From NCBI GenBank assembly GCA_016788285.1, contig JAEUSW010000296.1, forward strand, positions 1 through 33,335: DNA of 33,335 nt, read 5' to 3'. Both the position numbers and the translations under genes were made by a program. The notes beneath the pieces are model-generated. The model was not told where the DNA came from. It saw only the letters and a program-made list of their open reading frames with translations, and did no database searches. This stretch comes from Flavobacteriales bacterium. GTDB lineage: Bacteria; Bacteroidota; Bacteroidia; Flavobacteriales_F; PHOS-HE28. Every line of letters starts with the position of its first letter. The first letter of the stretch is position 1. Below, piece after piece: positions 1-7,563 of this stretch.

Positions 1-611
1 GCGGCCCATGCCTTGACCTGCGCGGCGATCGCCTCCGGTTCATCCGCCACCACCGCCTGCGCGGAGACCTCCACGCCGAGCTTCTTCGAGCGCTCCATGA
101 TCGCCCGACCCGCCTTGTCCTCCTTCTTTCCGCTGGCCACCCCATCGCTGATCACCAGCACGGCGGCCTTCACGGGCCCGTCGAAGCGGTCCTTCCAATC
201 GCTCTTGCCGCCCTTCTTCTCCAGCAGCCGGATGCCTCCGATCATCACGCCCTTGTCGATGGGCTTGAGCATGTCGTAGATGGTGAGGGCCGCCACGCTG
301 GCGCCGTGCATGGCCTCCACCTCCACGCCGGTGCGATAGATGGTGCGCACCCGCATGGTGACGACCACTTCCATCTCCCCCACCACGAACGTGCACTCCG
401 CATGCTCAATGGGCAGGGGATGGCAGTCGGGGATCAGCTCATGCGTTCGCTTCACCCCGAACAAGGCCGCCACACGGGCGCTCTCCAGCACATCGCCCTT
501 CGGGACGCGCTTCTCCTTCAACGCGGTGATGGTGCCGGCATCGCTCACGGTGACCAGCGCCGTGGCCGTGGCCTCGCGAAGGGTGGTGGGCTTGTGGGTG
601 ATGTCGATCAT
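1..611 (-). CDS. moaCB: Bifunctional molybdenum cofactor protein MoaC/MoaB, 3' end cut by window edge
   Basis: The first about 147 residues are MoaC, cyclic pyranopterin monophosphate synthase, which turns the MoaA product into cPMP, the first stable intermediate of molybdopterin synthesis. Visible motifs are DCHPLPIEH (residues 62-70), EAMHGASVAALTIYDMLKP (99-117) and GGKS (134-137) with the conserved lysine. From about residue 148 the chain runs without a stop into a second domain starting KAAVLVISDGVASG, which matches the start of MoaB/MogA, the family that adenylylates molybdopterin. A MoaC-MoaB fusion is a known Bacteroidota arrangement. 203 codons are present and the rest of the MoaB domain lies beyond position 1. 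The ATG at 609-611 gives the classic MIDITHKP start. It is the last visible gene of the minus-strand moeB-to-moaC operon, 15 bases after moaE. Confidence 0.93.
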   Translation of the reverse strand, partial: MIDITHKPTTLREATATALVTVSDAGTITALKEKRVPKGDVLESARVAALFGVKRTHELIPDCHPLPIEHAECTFVVGEMEVVVTMRVRTIYRTGVEVEAMHGASVAALTIYDMLKPIDKGVMIGGIRLLEKKGGKSDWKDRFDGPVKAAVLVISDGVASGKKEDKAGRAIMERSKKLGVEVSAQAVVADEPEAIAAQVKAWA

Positions 612-626
612 GGAACGGGGCCTGTG

Positions 627-1115
627 CTAGAGATCCGTGGGTCGACCCTGTGGGTCAACGCTCCGGTTGACCTTCCAAACGTGCGTGGCATCAGACAGGA
701 TCTCCTTCCCGAAGATCGGCAGCTCGGCCTTGACGCGGTCCACCACCCAGGCCACGGCCTCACGTGCGGCAGCGCGGTGCGGTGCACTGGCGAAGACCAT
801 GAAACAGAGCTCACCGGCCTTGATGGTGCCCAGGCTGTGGTGCACGTGCAGGCAGGTCATCGAGGGCCACATCGCAAAGGCCTCCTCGCGGATCGCGGTC
901 ATGCGCTCCATCGCCATCTCGCGGTAGGCGCTGTACTCGAGCGCCTCCACCGTGCGCCCTTCGATGGCATCGGCCCGCACCTGGCCCAGGAAGATCTCGT
1001 GGGCGCCGATGTCGGTGCGCGTGGCATGTTTGGCGATGCTCGTGCCGACGAAGGCCGCATCGATCGGCCCCTCCACGAAGATGTCGCGCACGCGATGGGG
1101 TTTCGTTCCGCTCAT
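627..1115 (-). CDS. moaE: Molybdopterin synthase catalytic subunit MoaE
   Basis: A 162-residue cytoplasmic protein matching MoaE, the large subunit of molybdopterin synthase. With thiocarboxylated MoaD it inserts two sulfur atoms into cPMP. Family landmarks are AHEIFLGQVRAD (38-49), LEYSAYREMA (59-68), VHHSLGTIKAGE (91-102), SAPHR (110-114) and the active-site lysine stretch VKAELPIFGKE (128-138), with K129 and K137 in the expected area. Length is normal for the family. The ATG at 1113-1115 is the natural start. It sits between moaD and moaCB in the operon. The 120-base gap upstream to moaD is the only sizeable gap in the operon and holds an imperfect inverted repeat. Confidence 0.93.
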   Translation of the reverse strand: MSGTKPHRVRDIFVEGPIDAAFVGTSIAKHATRTDIGAHEIFLGQVRADAIEGRTVEALEYSAYREMAMERMTAIREEAFAMWPSMTCLHVHHSLGTIKAGELCFMVFASAPHRAAAREAVAWVVDRVKAELPIFGKEILSDATHVWKVNRSVDPQGRPTDL

Positions 1116-1136
1116 GACCGATCCGATCCGATCACC

Positions 1137-1205
1137 GATGAGCGCGGATGAGCGCCCGTGCCGAACGCCGTCCGATCCGTGCGACCATGATCATCCGTGT
1201 TCATC
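1137..1205. repeat. Imperfect inverted repeat with tandem 10-mers between moaD and moaE
   Basis: The left arm GATGAGCGCGGATGAGC (1137-1153) pairs with the right arm at 1189-1205, whose reverse complement is GATGAACACGGATGATC. That is 14 of 17 positions matched across a 35-base spacer. The right arm overlaps a perfect tandem repeat of TCATCCGTGT (1191-1200 and 1201-1210). ACACGGATGAACACGGATG-type sequences occur as short dispersed intergenic repeats in many environmental bacterial genomes, so this may be a REP-like element. It lies inside the operon and would be transcribed as a hairpin. Confidence 0.5.
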
Positions 1206-1235
1206 CGTGTCCATGTATGGTCCGCTCCTCCTGGT

Positions 1236-1460
1236 TCATCCCCCGGCGAACGGAGGTAGTACCGCGACCTCCTCGCTGCCGTTCAACGGCACGTCCCCCA
1301 TCACCAGCCGGCGGTCCACGGCGATCGCATAGCTCAGCGCGGCGAGGCCTTCGATGCGTTCGGCCAGGCGGACCCTCAGCTCGCTGGTGCTGGCCGCGGA
1401 CAGCTCGAGCGTGCGTGCACCCGCACGTTCCGCGATCAGTCCGAAGAGCAGCACCTCCAT
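1236..1460 (-). CDS. moaD: Molybdopterin synthase sulfur carrier subunit MoaD
   Basis: A 74-residue ubiquitin-fold sulfur carrier. It starts MEVLLFGLIAERAG, has the family's VAVLPPFAGG ending and terminates in the required Gly-Gly. That C-terminus is adenylylated by a MoeB-type enzyme and thiocarboxylated before donating sulfur to cPMP in complex with MoaE. Length and ending are both diagnostic. The ATG at 1458-1460 is 4 bases after the mobA stop, so the two are probably translationally coupled. Its partner moaE follows 120 bases downstream and its probable activating enzyme is encoded at the head of the same operon. Confidence 0.92.
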   Translation of the reverse strand: MEVLLFGLIAERAGARTLELSAASTSELRVRLAERIEGLAALSYAIAVDRRLVMGDVPLNGSEEVAVLPPFAGG

Positions 1461-1464
1461 GGGC

Positions 1465-2031
1465 TCAAAGATCGCCCGGCGCGTTGATGTTGCGGAACAG
1501 GTCGGCCGGCCAGCCCTCCCGCCCCGGGCTCACCTCCACGGGGGCCACACGTACGCGGCGCAGGGCATGGGCGAGCTTCAGGTCACCGGCGTCCACGGCC
1601 TGTTCGAACGGCGAAAGGCAACGCAGATGGTAGGCCGCGGCCAAAGGCTCCGCACCGCCGGCATGCACGGGAACGGCCGCGTCCACGGTCGCATCACACT
1701 GGGCCTTCAGCCGGAGGATGAGGCGGTCGTTCACGGCGGGCATGTCGCAGGCCAGCGCGATGATGCGACCATAGCGGCTGCGCTCCAGCGCCGTGATCAG
1801 GCCGCCCAACGGACCCAGGCCCGGACGTCGATCACCCACCGTGGTGGCGTGAGGGTGCCCGTGCCGGTCGACATCCCCGATGATGAGCAGCTCGCGGGCA
1901 TGCGGGCGCAGCAGCTCCACCGCGCGGTCCAGCAACGTGGCCCCATCCAGTTCGAGGAGGGCCTTGTCCGTGCCCATGCGGCTGCTGCGACCACCGGCCA
2001 GCACCACCCCGGTCCAAGCACGGTCGGTCAT
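1465..2031 (-). CDS. mobA: Molybdenum cofactor guanylyltransferase MobA
   Basis: A 188-residue cytoplasmic nucleotidyltransferase. The signature VLAGGRSSRMGTDKALLELDG (10-30) is the GTP-binding loop of MobA, followed by GPLGGL (73-78) and ACDMP (94-98) with the metal-binding aspartate D96. The C-terminal FRNINAPGDL is also typical. MobA couples GMP to Mo-molybdopterin to give the guanine dinucleotide cofactor used by DMSO-reductase-family enzymes. Its presence suggests at least one such enzyme elsewhere in the genome. The ATG at 2029-2031 overlaps the moeA stop by 4 bases. Confidence 0.93.
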   Translation of the reverse strand: MTDRAWTGVVLAGGRSSRMGTDKALLELDGATLLDRAVELLRPHARELLIIGDVDRHGHPHATTVGDRRPGLGPLGGLITALERSRYGRIIALACDMPAVNDRLILRLKAQCDATVDAAVPVHAGGAEPLAAAYHLRCLSPFEQAVDAGDLKLAHALRRVRVAPVEVSPGREGWPADLFRNINAPGDL

Positions 2032-3203
2032 GGCAGCGGACGGATCACGCGCACCCGCTCGCCGGCGTCGAGCCGGGTCTGCGCTGCGTCCAAGTGACAG
2101 AGGACCGTGCCCCCGACCAGGCCGCTGAGCAGATGCGAGCCCGCATCCGGCAGCAGCTCCACCCGTCCCCCGCGCACGCGGGCCGCCCGGAACTCGTCGC
2201 GTTCGCCCTTGCGTTCCAGCGGCGCGGCCAGCGGCAGAAGGTCCTCGTCCGGACCGGCATCCCGGGCACCCTGAAGCGCGCGGAGGACGCTGTGCAGGTA
2301 CACCGTGAAGAGCACGAGCACGGCGCGGGGATTGCCCGGCAGACCGACCACGGGCGTCCCGTCCAACGTGGCGAAGAGCATGGGCTTCCCGGGTTTCTGG
2401 CGCACCCCGTGGAAGCGGATCGTGGCGCCCAGCCGCTCCAGCACCGGCCGCAGCAGGTCATGCTCTCCGACGGAGGCTCCCCCGGTGGTGAGGACCAGGT
2501 CGGCATCGGCACGGGCCCTGCGCAACGCGGCGCCCAACCGGTCGGCATCGTCGTCCACGGCGATGGGCGGAGCACTGAGCGCGGCGCCGGCCTCCCTCAG
2601 GGCGGCCTCCAGCATCACTTCGTTGCTGCTATGGATCCGGCCCTCGGTGGGCCGGCCCGCCGTGATGAACTCGCCCCCGGTGCGGATCACCGCGACGCGG
2701 GGTCTGAGGGCCACGTGCACGGAGCGGATCCCGGACGAGGCCAACAGGCCGATGGCCGCAGGGTCCAGGCGGTCTCCACGCCGCAGGAGAAGGTCGCCCA
2801 CGCGATGGCCTTCGGCCGTGCGGCGGATGTGGGCACCTGGGCGAGGTGCTTCGCCGGACACGCTGATGAGCCCCTCGTTCTGGGTGGAGCGTTCCTGCAT
2901 CACCACGGCCACGGCACCCGCCGGGACCTGGGCGCCGGTGAAGATGCGCACGCACTCATCGGTGCCCACCGGACGGGACAGCACCTCGCCGGCGGCCACC
3001 GCGCCGATGCGCCTCCACGGACCGGGGCCTGCGCCCACGGCGTAGCCGTCCACCGCGCTCATGTCGAACCGTGGGAAGGCATCCGTGGCCTGTACATCGG
3101 CGCTCAGGAAGCGGCCCACGGCCCCGGACAGGGGTACGACCTCCGCGGGCAGCTCACGCACCTGCCGCAGGAGGATGGCCCGGGCCTGCCGCACATCGAT
3201 CAT
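2028..3203 (-). CDS. moeA: Molybdopterin molybdenumtransferase MoeA
   Basis: A 391-residue protein with the full MoeA layout. The N-terminal MoeA domain has the PRFDMSAVDGYAV motif around residues 44-56. The central MoCF-binding domain shows VLTTGGASVGEHDLL and PGKPMLFATL, then VVGLPGNP, and is followed by the C-terminal domain IV. MoeA inserts molybdate into adenylylated molybdopterin made by MogA/MoaB-type domains, here expected from the MoaCB fusion. The frame stays open upstream to 3332, but the ATG at 3201-3203 gives MIDVRQARAILLRQ, the family start, and overlaps the permease stop by 4 bases. Confidence 0.94.
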   Translation of the reverse strand: MIDVRQARAILLRQVRELPAEVVPLSGAVGRFLSADVQATDAFPRFDMSAVDGYAVGAGPGPWRRIGAVAAGEVLSRPVGTDECVRIFTGAQVPAGAVAVVMQERSTQNEGLISVSGEAPRPGAHIRRTAEGHRVGDLLLRRGDRLDPAAIGLLASSGIRSVHVALRPRVAVIRTGGEFITAGRPTEGRIHSSNEVMLEAALREAGAALSAPPIAVDDDADRLGAALRRARADADLVLTTGGASVGEHDLLRPVLERLGATIRFHGVRQKPGKPMLFATLDGTPVVGLPGNPRAVLVLFTVYLHSVLRALQGARDAGPDEDLLPLAAPLERKGERDEFRAARVRGGRVELLPDAGSHLLSGLVGGTVLCHLDAAQTRLDAGERVRVIRPLP

Positions 3204-3916
3204 GGCAGGAGCAGCTTGGAGGAGGCGATCAGGAGCACGACGCCCAGCACCTGGCGCAACCGGAGGTCCGGAAGCACGCGGGCGCCGAGGGTGCTGCCGA
3301 GCAGCGCTCCGGCCAGCGCTGCGAGGAGCCATCCGATGTGCAGGCCGGCCGGCGGGCCGATCGCCTGCAGGCCCACGAGCCCGGCGGCGCTGTTCACCAG
3401 GATGAAGGGTGCGCTGACGGCGGCGGTGCGGTGCGCATCGCTCCAGCGCAGCAGCAGCAGAGCGGGGCTGAGCAGAACACCGCCGCCGATCCCGACCAGC
3501 CCGGAGACCAGCCCGATGCCGGCCCCCAGGAGCGGCGCACCCAGCGGATGGGCCGGGCGTGTGGCCCCGGTAGGCGCACCGAACAGGCCCAGGAGGCGCA
3601 AGGCCGCCAGCAGCAGACAGGCCGCCAGCAGGCGTTCATAGGTCTCCGGATCCAGGCTGATCCGCGCTCCGAGATAGGCCATGGGCACGGACCACAACGC
3701 GAGCGGCAGGAAAGGACGCCAGGCGAAATGACCGGCGCGCGCATACTGCACGGTGGCCACCGCGCTCACGAGCAGGTTGAGCCAGAGCGCGGCGGGGCGC
3801 ATCTCGGCAGGTGACTGGCCCAGCAGGGCCATCAACGCCAGATAGCCGCTGGCCCCACCGTGGCCCACGGAGGCGTATAGCAGAGCGATGAGGGCGATGC
3901 CGAGGGCGGCGGGCAT
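3200..3916 (-). CDS. TauE/SafE-family membrane permease in the Moco operon
   Basis: A 238-residue integral membrane protein with about seven or eight hydrophobic segments. It shows the family's two half-repeats, with ASVGHGGASGYLALMAL near the N-terminus and GLVSGLVGIGGGVLLSPALLL in the middle. TauE/SafE permeases move sulfite, sulfoacetate and related sulfur anions, usually outward. The substrate here cannot be read from sequence. It is embedded between the moeB-like gene and moeA with a 4-base overlap into moeA, so it is part of the Moco operon. I chose the ATG at 3914-3916 because it starts at the first membrane helix and lies 5 bases after the upstream stop. A start at 3955 would add 13 polar residues and overlap the upstream gene. 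Confidence 0.85.
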   Translation of the reverse strand: MPAALGIALIALLYASVGHGGASGYLALMALLGQSPAEMRPAALWLNLLVSAVATVQYARAGHFAWRPFLPLALWSVPMAYLGARISLDPETYERLLAACLLLAALRLLGLFGAPTGATRPAHPLGAPLLGAGIGLVSGLVGIGGGVLLSPALLLLRWSDAHRTAAVSAPFILVNSAAGLVGLQAIGPPAGLHIGWLLAALAGALLGSTLGARVLPDLRLRQVLGVVLLIASSKLLLP

Positions 3917-3921
3917 GGCGG

Positions 3922-4590
3922 TCAGCTGATCGCGGGCGGGGCGTACCGGCTCCATCGGCCACCGGCGTACAGCTCAAGCACGCCGTTCTCCACGGGGCGG
4001 CCGGCCATCAGGTCACCCGCTCGCTGCTGCATCCGGGCTCCCACGGCCTCCAGCACGTCCAGCGGTACGCTGCGCATGTCGCACTCGTCCTGGCCGGGCC
4101 CGGGTCGTCCACCGAAGACGTGTTCGCGGGTGATCGACGGATCGCCCGGGCCATCGGGGGCATGCAGCAGCAGCACCTGGCCTTCGTGCTGATGCACGGC
4201 TCCGCTCACCAGCGGGATGCACAGCTTCGCGCAGGCCTGGTCGATCAAGGTCCGCACATGCACATCGTCGGTGCAGTCGGCCACGATGCTGTGCTCCTTC
4301 ACCAGCACCGGGAGCGAAGTGGCATCGGCGAAGGCGTCCACCACCTCGATCACGGTCCCCGGCATCGCCTGGCGCAACCAGGCAGCGGCCACCGCCACCT
4401 TGGGTCGGCCCACGTCCACCGGAGCGAACAGCGGTTGACGTTCCAGGTTGTGCGGTTCCACCCGGTCGCCGTCCACCAAGGTGAGGCGGCGCAGCGGCAA
4501 CCGGGCACACCGTTCCAGCAGGGCGTTGCCCAGGCCGCCGACACCAAGGACCAGGAGGGAGGAACGCAGCGGGGCTGTGCTGGCGCGCAT
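3922..4590 (-). CDS. ThiF/MoeB-family adenylyltransferase, short form
   Basis: A 222-residue E1-like enzyme expected to adenylylate the C-terminal glycine of MoaD encoded in the same operon. Residue numbers are from the ATG at 4588-4590. LVLGVGGLGN (13-22) is the nucleotide loop, LVDGDRVEPHNLERQPLF (38-55) the Asp/Arg motif, GRPK (61-64) the lysine, and DCTDD (105-109) the metal-binding region. Two usual features are missing: the N-terminal RYxRQ segment that carries the arginine finger, and the two CxxC zinc pairs. In-frame ATGs at 4605 and 4620 exist, but the first overlaps the -7-like box and the second abuts a hairpin. This is the first gene of the Moco operon. It could act on ThiS rather than MoaD, although the context favours MoaD. 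Confidence 0.8.
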   Translation of the reverse strand: MRASTAPLRSSLLVLGVGGLGNALLERCARLPLRRLTLVDGDRVEPHNLERQPLFAPVDVGRPKVAVAAAWLRQAMPGTVIEVVDAFADATSLPVLVKEHSIVADCTDDVHVRTLIDQACAKLCIPLVSGAVHQHEGQVLLLHAPDGPGDPSITREHVFGGRPGPGQDECDMRSVPLDVLEAVGARMQQRAGDLMAGRPVENGVLELYAGGRWSRYAPPAIS

Positions 4591-4595
4591 GCCGC

Positions 4596-4602
4596 CAAAG
4601 TA
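4596..4602 (-). promoter_or_regulatory. Candidate -7 box of the Moco operon
   Basis: The minus strand reads TACTTTG, one base shorter than the Bacteroidota TAnnTTTG element, 5 bases before the ATG at 4590. Its position just after the upstream terminator-like hairpin fits an operon promoter. The match is imperfect and no -33 TTG was identified. Confidence 0.35.
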
Positions 4603-4620
4603 CATCGTGGGGGCCGGCAT

Positions 4621-4663
4621 CGAACGAACGAGCCCCCGGCGTTGCCGGGGGCTCGTTCGTTCG
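4621..4663 (-). terminator. Perfect 20-bp hairpin after the FG-GAP protein gene
   Basis: The arms 4621-4640 and 4644-4663 are exact reverse complements over 20 bases around a 3-base loop, with a GC-rich CCCCCGGC core. It lies 13 bases after the stop of the FG-GAP gene and just before the Moco operon, so it most likely ends transcription of the former. No T-run follows. Confidence 0.8.
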
Positions 4664-4676
4664 CGGGTCGTGACGA

Positions 4677-7490
4677 TCAGCGCACCGTCAGCCGGGTGAC
4701 CTGCTGGCGGTCGGCGGAGGCCAGGCGCACCAGGTACGGACCGGAGGCCAGGTCGCTGACATCGAAGGTGAGGCGTCCGCCCAGGCCCGCACCGCCGACC
4801 GTGCGCACCACACGGCCGCTGAGGTCGGACAGTTCCACGGTGACACGGCCTTCGCTCTCCGGGAAGATCACGGTCACCGACTCATCGGCCGGGTTGGGCA
4901 TCAGCTGAAGGATGGCTTCGGCGGTGTTCTCCTCAAGACCGACCGAGCTCACCGTGACGATCGCCTCGGTGCGCGGGCTGGCGCACTCCAGACCGAAGGC
5001 CTCCACCTGCCAGTCGTAGAAGAAGTAGTAGTACTGCAGGGCGTTCTGGCCTCCGATGTTCGTGCCGGTGATGGCGCCCAGCGTGCCCAGGGCGTACGGG
5101 TACTGGGGATTGCTGCCCAGGCCATCACGCCACATGTTCGGAGTGCCCACGCAGCGCAGGGCATAGCTCCCCGGGCCAGGCACTTCAAGCCCGAGGGTCA
5201 CCACCTGGGTGCCGGTGGGGATGTTCGGCGTGGCGCTGGCCACGGTGCTGTTGTCGCTCATGTCGATCACCGAGATGGTGCGCACACCGGCCGTGTTGGA
5301 GTACACCTTCACCGTGTTGATGGTGAAGCGCTCGTACGCATCGAAGAGCAGGTAGAAGCCGTCGTTCTGGTGATACTGACCGCTGGTGGTGTTGTCCACC
5401 CGACCGCCGCTGGCGGTGCCACCTCCGAAGGTGTTCAGGTCCTCGGCCCAGAAGCTGGTGGTGCTGTTCACGAAGGGCGTCGTCCAGGTATTGCCGGTGC
5501 CCAGCGCGGTGCCCCCGGTGGGCTGGTCGAACCAGGTGACCGCACCGCCGGTGGCGGTGATATCCGCAGTGCCCGGACCCAGGATGGTGGCGCCGGTCGT
5601 GGCCGGTGCGTTCGGGGTATCGATGACCTGGAGGTCGACCGGAGCGGAGGTGAAGTTGCCGCACAGGCCGGCCACGGTGACGGTGATCGGACCGTCGGCG
5701 GTGGCCTGCACCGTCTGGGTGGTGGCCCCGTTGCTCCACGTGTAGCCGCTCGCCGGTGAACAGGTCAGCTCCACCGAGCCGCCCTCACAGAAGGTCGTCT
5801 CGCCGTTCACCGTCACGGTCGGGGTCTCGTCGGGGTTCTCCGTCACGGTCACCGAGGCCTGGCTCCAGCAGCCGGTGCCGTCATCGATGGTCACCGTGTA
5901 GGTGCCGCCGGTGTTGACATCGATGCTCTGGGTGGTGGCGGTGGTGCTCCACGTGTACTGGAAGCCGGGGTTGGCGGTCAGGGTCAGTGGCGTTCCTCCG
6001 GCGCACACGACCAGGTCACCGCCGGCGGTGATCTCGGCCACGGGTGCGATGCAGATGCCTTCGAGCAGGGTGATCGTCTGGTCGGCGTCGATGTCGGTGT
6101 AGCTGTCCACCTGACCGCTGGGCCATTGCACCACCAGGCTGTCCACCTGGGTGATGCCACCGAGCCCGAAATGCAGGGTGGCGCTGTTCACCACACCATA
6201 GCTCTCGCCGCTGCGCACCTCGCGCACCTGGATGCCCCAAGGGCCCCAGATCTTCACCTTGGCCCCGATGGCCTCCTTGTTGCTCTGCACGCCCACCAGA
6301 TCGATGTCGAGCCAGTGGTTGCCGTTCGGCGTGTTCATCCACAACCGGTCGGGGAAGCTGGGGTCGCCGTCCACATAGGCATCACCGTAGCTGGCATAAA
6401 CGTCCGTGAACCCGTCCTCGTTGAGGTCGCCGAACGCGAAGCTCAGCATGTTCTTGCCGGCCGGGAACATGGTGGGCACTTCCGAGAAGGTGCCATCGCC
6501 GTTGCCCTTGAAGTAGTAGTCCGCGGAACCGGTCATGATGTCCAGCCAGCCGTCATTGTCCAGGTCGCGGAACAGGCCCTGCAGGAAGAAGCCGGTATAG
6601 GAGTCTAGACCGCTGCCGGCCGTGACGTTCACGTAGTTGTTGGTGCCGTCGTTCTCGAACAGCATCAGGGTCGTGCTGTGCGTGGTGCTGAACGCGTCCA
6701 GGTCGCCGTCGTTGTCGTAGTCGCCGAAGTCGGTGGTCCACACCTGCTCGCGGTTCTGCAGGCCGTAGCTGGCGGCGAGGTCGGTGTAGTTGTTGGTGCC
6801 GTCGTTCACGAAGAGGCGGTCCCAGCGGCGGGGGTCGTTCGGGTTGTTCACGCCCTGGCGGCAGTGGCTGATGTGGAGGTCGATGTCACCATCGTCATCG
6901 AAGTCGGTGAACACGCTGGCATAGTTGCCGCTCATGTCCGAGGTCGGATTGGTGCTCCAATCGATGAAGTTGGCGTCGTACTCCAGGTTGCCCGTGCCGT
7001 CATTGATCCAGATGTTGTTCGGGCCCACATCGTTGCAGGCGTAGAGGTCCGCCCAGCCATCGCCGTTCATGTCGGCGATGCTCACACCTTGGTGGAAGAT
7101 GGTGGGACCGTTGAGGTCCACCAGCTGCGACACGCCCCGCGACGTGATCCGCAGGTAGCGCGTGACGGACACACCGCTCATGATGTCCTTGTGCCCGCTG
7201 CGGTCCATGTCGGCGATCGCCCAGCCCCACTGGTTGCTGCCATCCACCACCCCGTAATCGATCGTGGTGAACGAATGGTCGGGGTTCTGGTACAGGACGT
7301 ACACGTGCTTGCTCATGTCGAGCTGCACGATGTCATCCAGCCCGTCGAAGTCCATGTCCACCACCGCCATGCAACCACCGCTGCTCGCGCTGTGCGACAG
7401 AAGGGTCGATTGGTTGGTGAACACGGGCTGCGCAACAAGCCCGGTCGCGGACAACAGGAGCGCTGCCGCGGAAGCGTAACGGTGGAACAT
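4677..7490 (-). CDS. Secreted FG-GAP/VCBS and ASPIC-UnbV protein with T9SS type A tail
   Basis: A 937-residue exported protein. It has a signal peptide ending ATGLVAQ (about 1-21), then seven Asp-rich FG-GAP-like repeats such as DMDFDGLDDI, DMNGDGWADL, DFDDDGDIDL and DLNEDGFTDV, consistent with a seven-bladed calcium-binding beta-propeller. Residues about 393-476 are an ASPIC/UnbV domain (EAIGAKVKIWG, REVRSGESYG, LHFGLGG, VQWPSG). Two Ig/PKD-like segments with the TYTWS and GYTWSNGATTQT pattern and a Gly/Thr-rich region follow. The last about 75 residues (LQLMPNPADESV to TRLTVR) are a T9SS type A sorting domain. It probably ends up on the cell surface or in the medium, and the ligand is unknown. 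I chose the ATG at 7488-7490 because it starts the signal peptide and lies about 40 bases downstream of a good promoter. An earlier in-frame ATG at 7535 falls inside that promoter. Confidence 0.9.
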   Translation of the reverse strand: MFHRYASAAALLLSATGLVAQPVFTNQSTLLSHSASSGGCMAVVDMDFDGLDDIVQLDMSKHVYVLYQNPDHSFTTIDYGVVDGSNQWGWAIADMDRSGHKDIMSGVSVTRYLRITSRGVSQLVDLNGPTIFHQGVSIADMNGDGWADLYACNDVGPNNIWINDGTGNLEYDANFIDWSTNPTSDMSGNYASVFTDFDDDGDIDLHISHCRQGVNNPNDPRRWDRLFVNDGTNNYTDLAASYGLQNREQVWTTDFGDYDNDGDLDAFSTTHSTTLMLFENDGTNNYVNVTAGSGLDSYTGFFLQGLFRDLDNDGWLDIMTGSADYYFKGNGDGTFSEVPTMFPAGKNMLSFAFGDLNEDGFTDVYASYGDAYVDGDPSFPDRLWMNTPNGNHWLDIDLVGVQSNKEAIGAKVKIWGPWGIQVREVRSGESYGVVNSATLHFGLGGITQVDSLVVQWPSGQVDSYTDIDADQTITLLEGICIAPVAEITAGGDLVVCAGGTPLTLTANPGFQYTWSTTATTQSIDVNTGGTYTVTIDDGTGCWSQASVTVTENPDETPTVTVNGETTFCEGGSVELTCSPASGYTWSNGATTQTVQATADGPITVTVAGLCGNFTSAPVDLQVIDTPNAPATTGATILGPGTADITATGGAVTWFDQPTGGTALGTGNTWTTPFVNSTTSFWAEDLNTFGGGTASGGRVDNTTSGQYHQNDGFYLLFDAYERFTINTVKVYSNTAGVRTISVIDMSDNSTVASATPNIPTGTQVVTLGLEVPGPGSYALRCVGTPNMWRDGLGSNPQYPYALGTLGAITGTNIGGQNALQYYYFFYDWQVEAFGLECASPRTEAIVTVSSVGLEENTAEAILQLMPNPADESVTVIFPESEGRVTVELSDLSGRVVRTVGGAGLGGRLTFDVSDLASGPYLVRLASADRQQVTRLTVR

Positions 7491-7532
7491 GGGATGGTTC
7501 GAGATTGGGTGGTTCGGTCCTTGCAGAACGCC

Positions 7533-7563
7533 CAAAGCTAGGCGGCTACCGCTGGCCGGGCAA
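7533..7563 (-). promoter_or_regulatory. Bacteroidota-type promoter of the FG-GAP gene
   Basis: The minus strand reads TAGCTTTG at 7540-7533, a full match to TAnnTTTG, with TTG at 7563-7561 exactly 20 bases upstream, the expected -33/-7 spacing. A start near 7526 would give a leader of about 36 bases. It begins within the 3' end of the preceding gene. Confidence 0.7.

Noticed and set aside
13..279. Short plus-strand open frames at the left edge
   Set aside because: They are antisense to moaCB, whose sequence is unmistakable over the whole interval.
2094..3641. A 515-codon plus-strand open frame over moeA and the permease
   Set aside because: It is antisense to two clearly recognised genes, carries no recognisable motif and has biased shadow-like composition.
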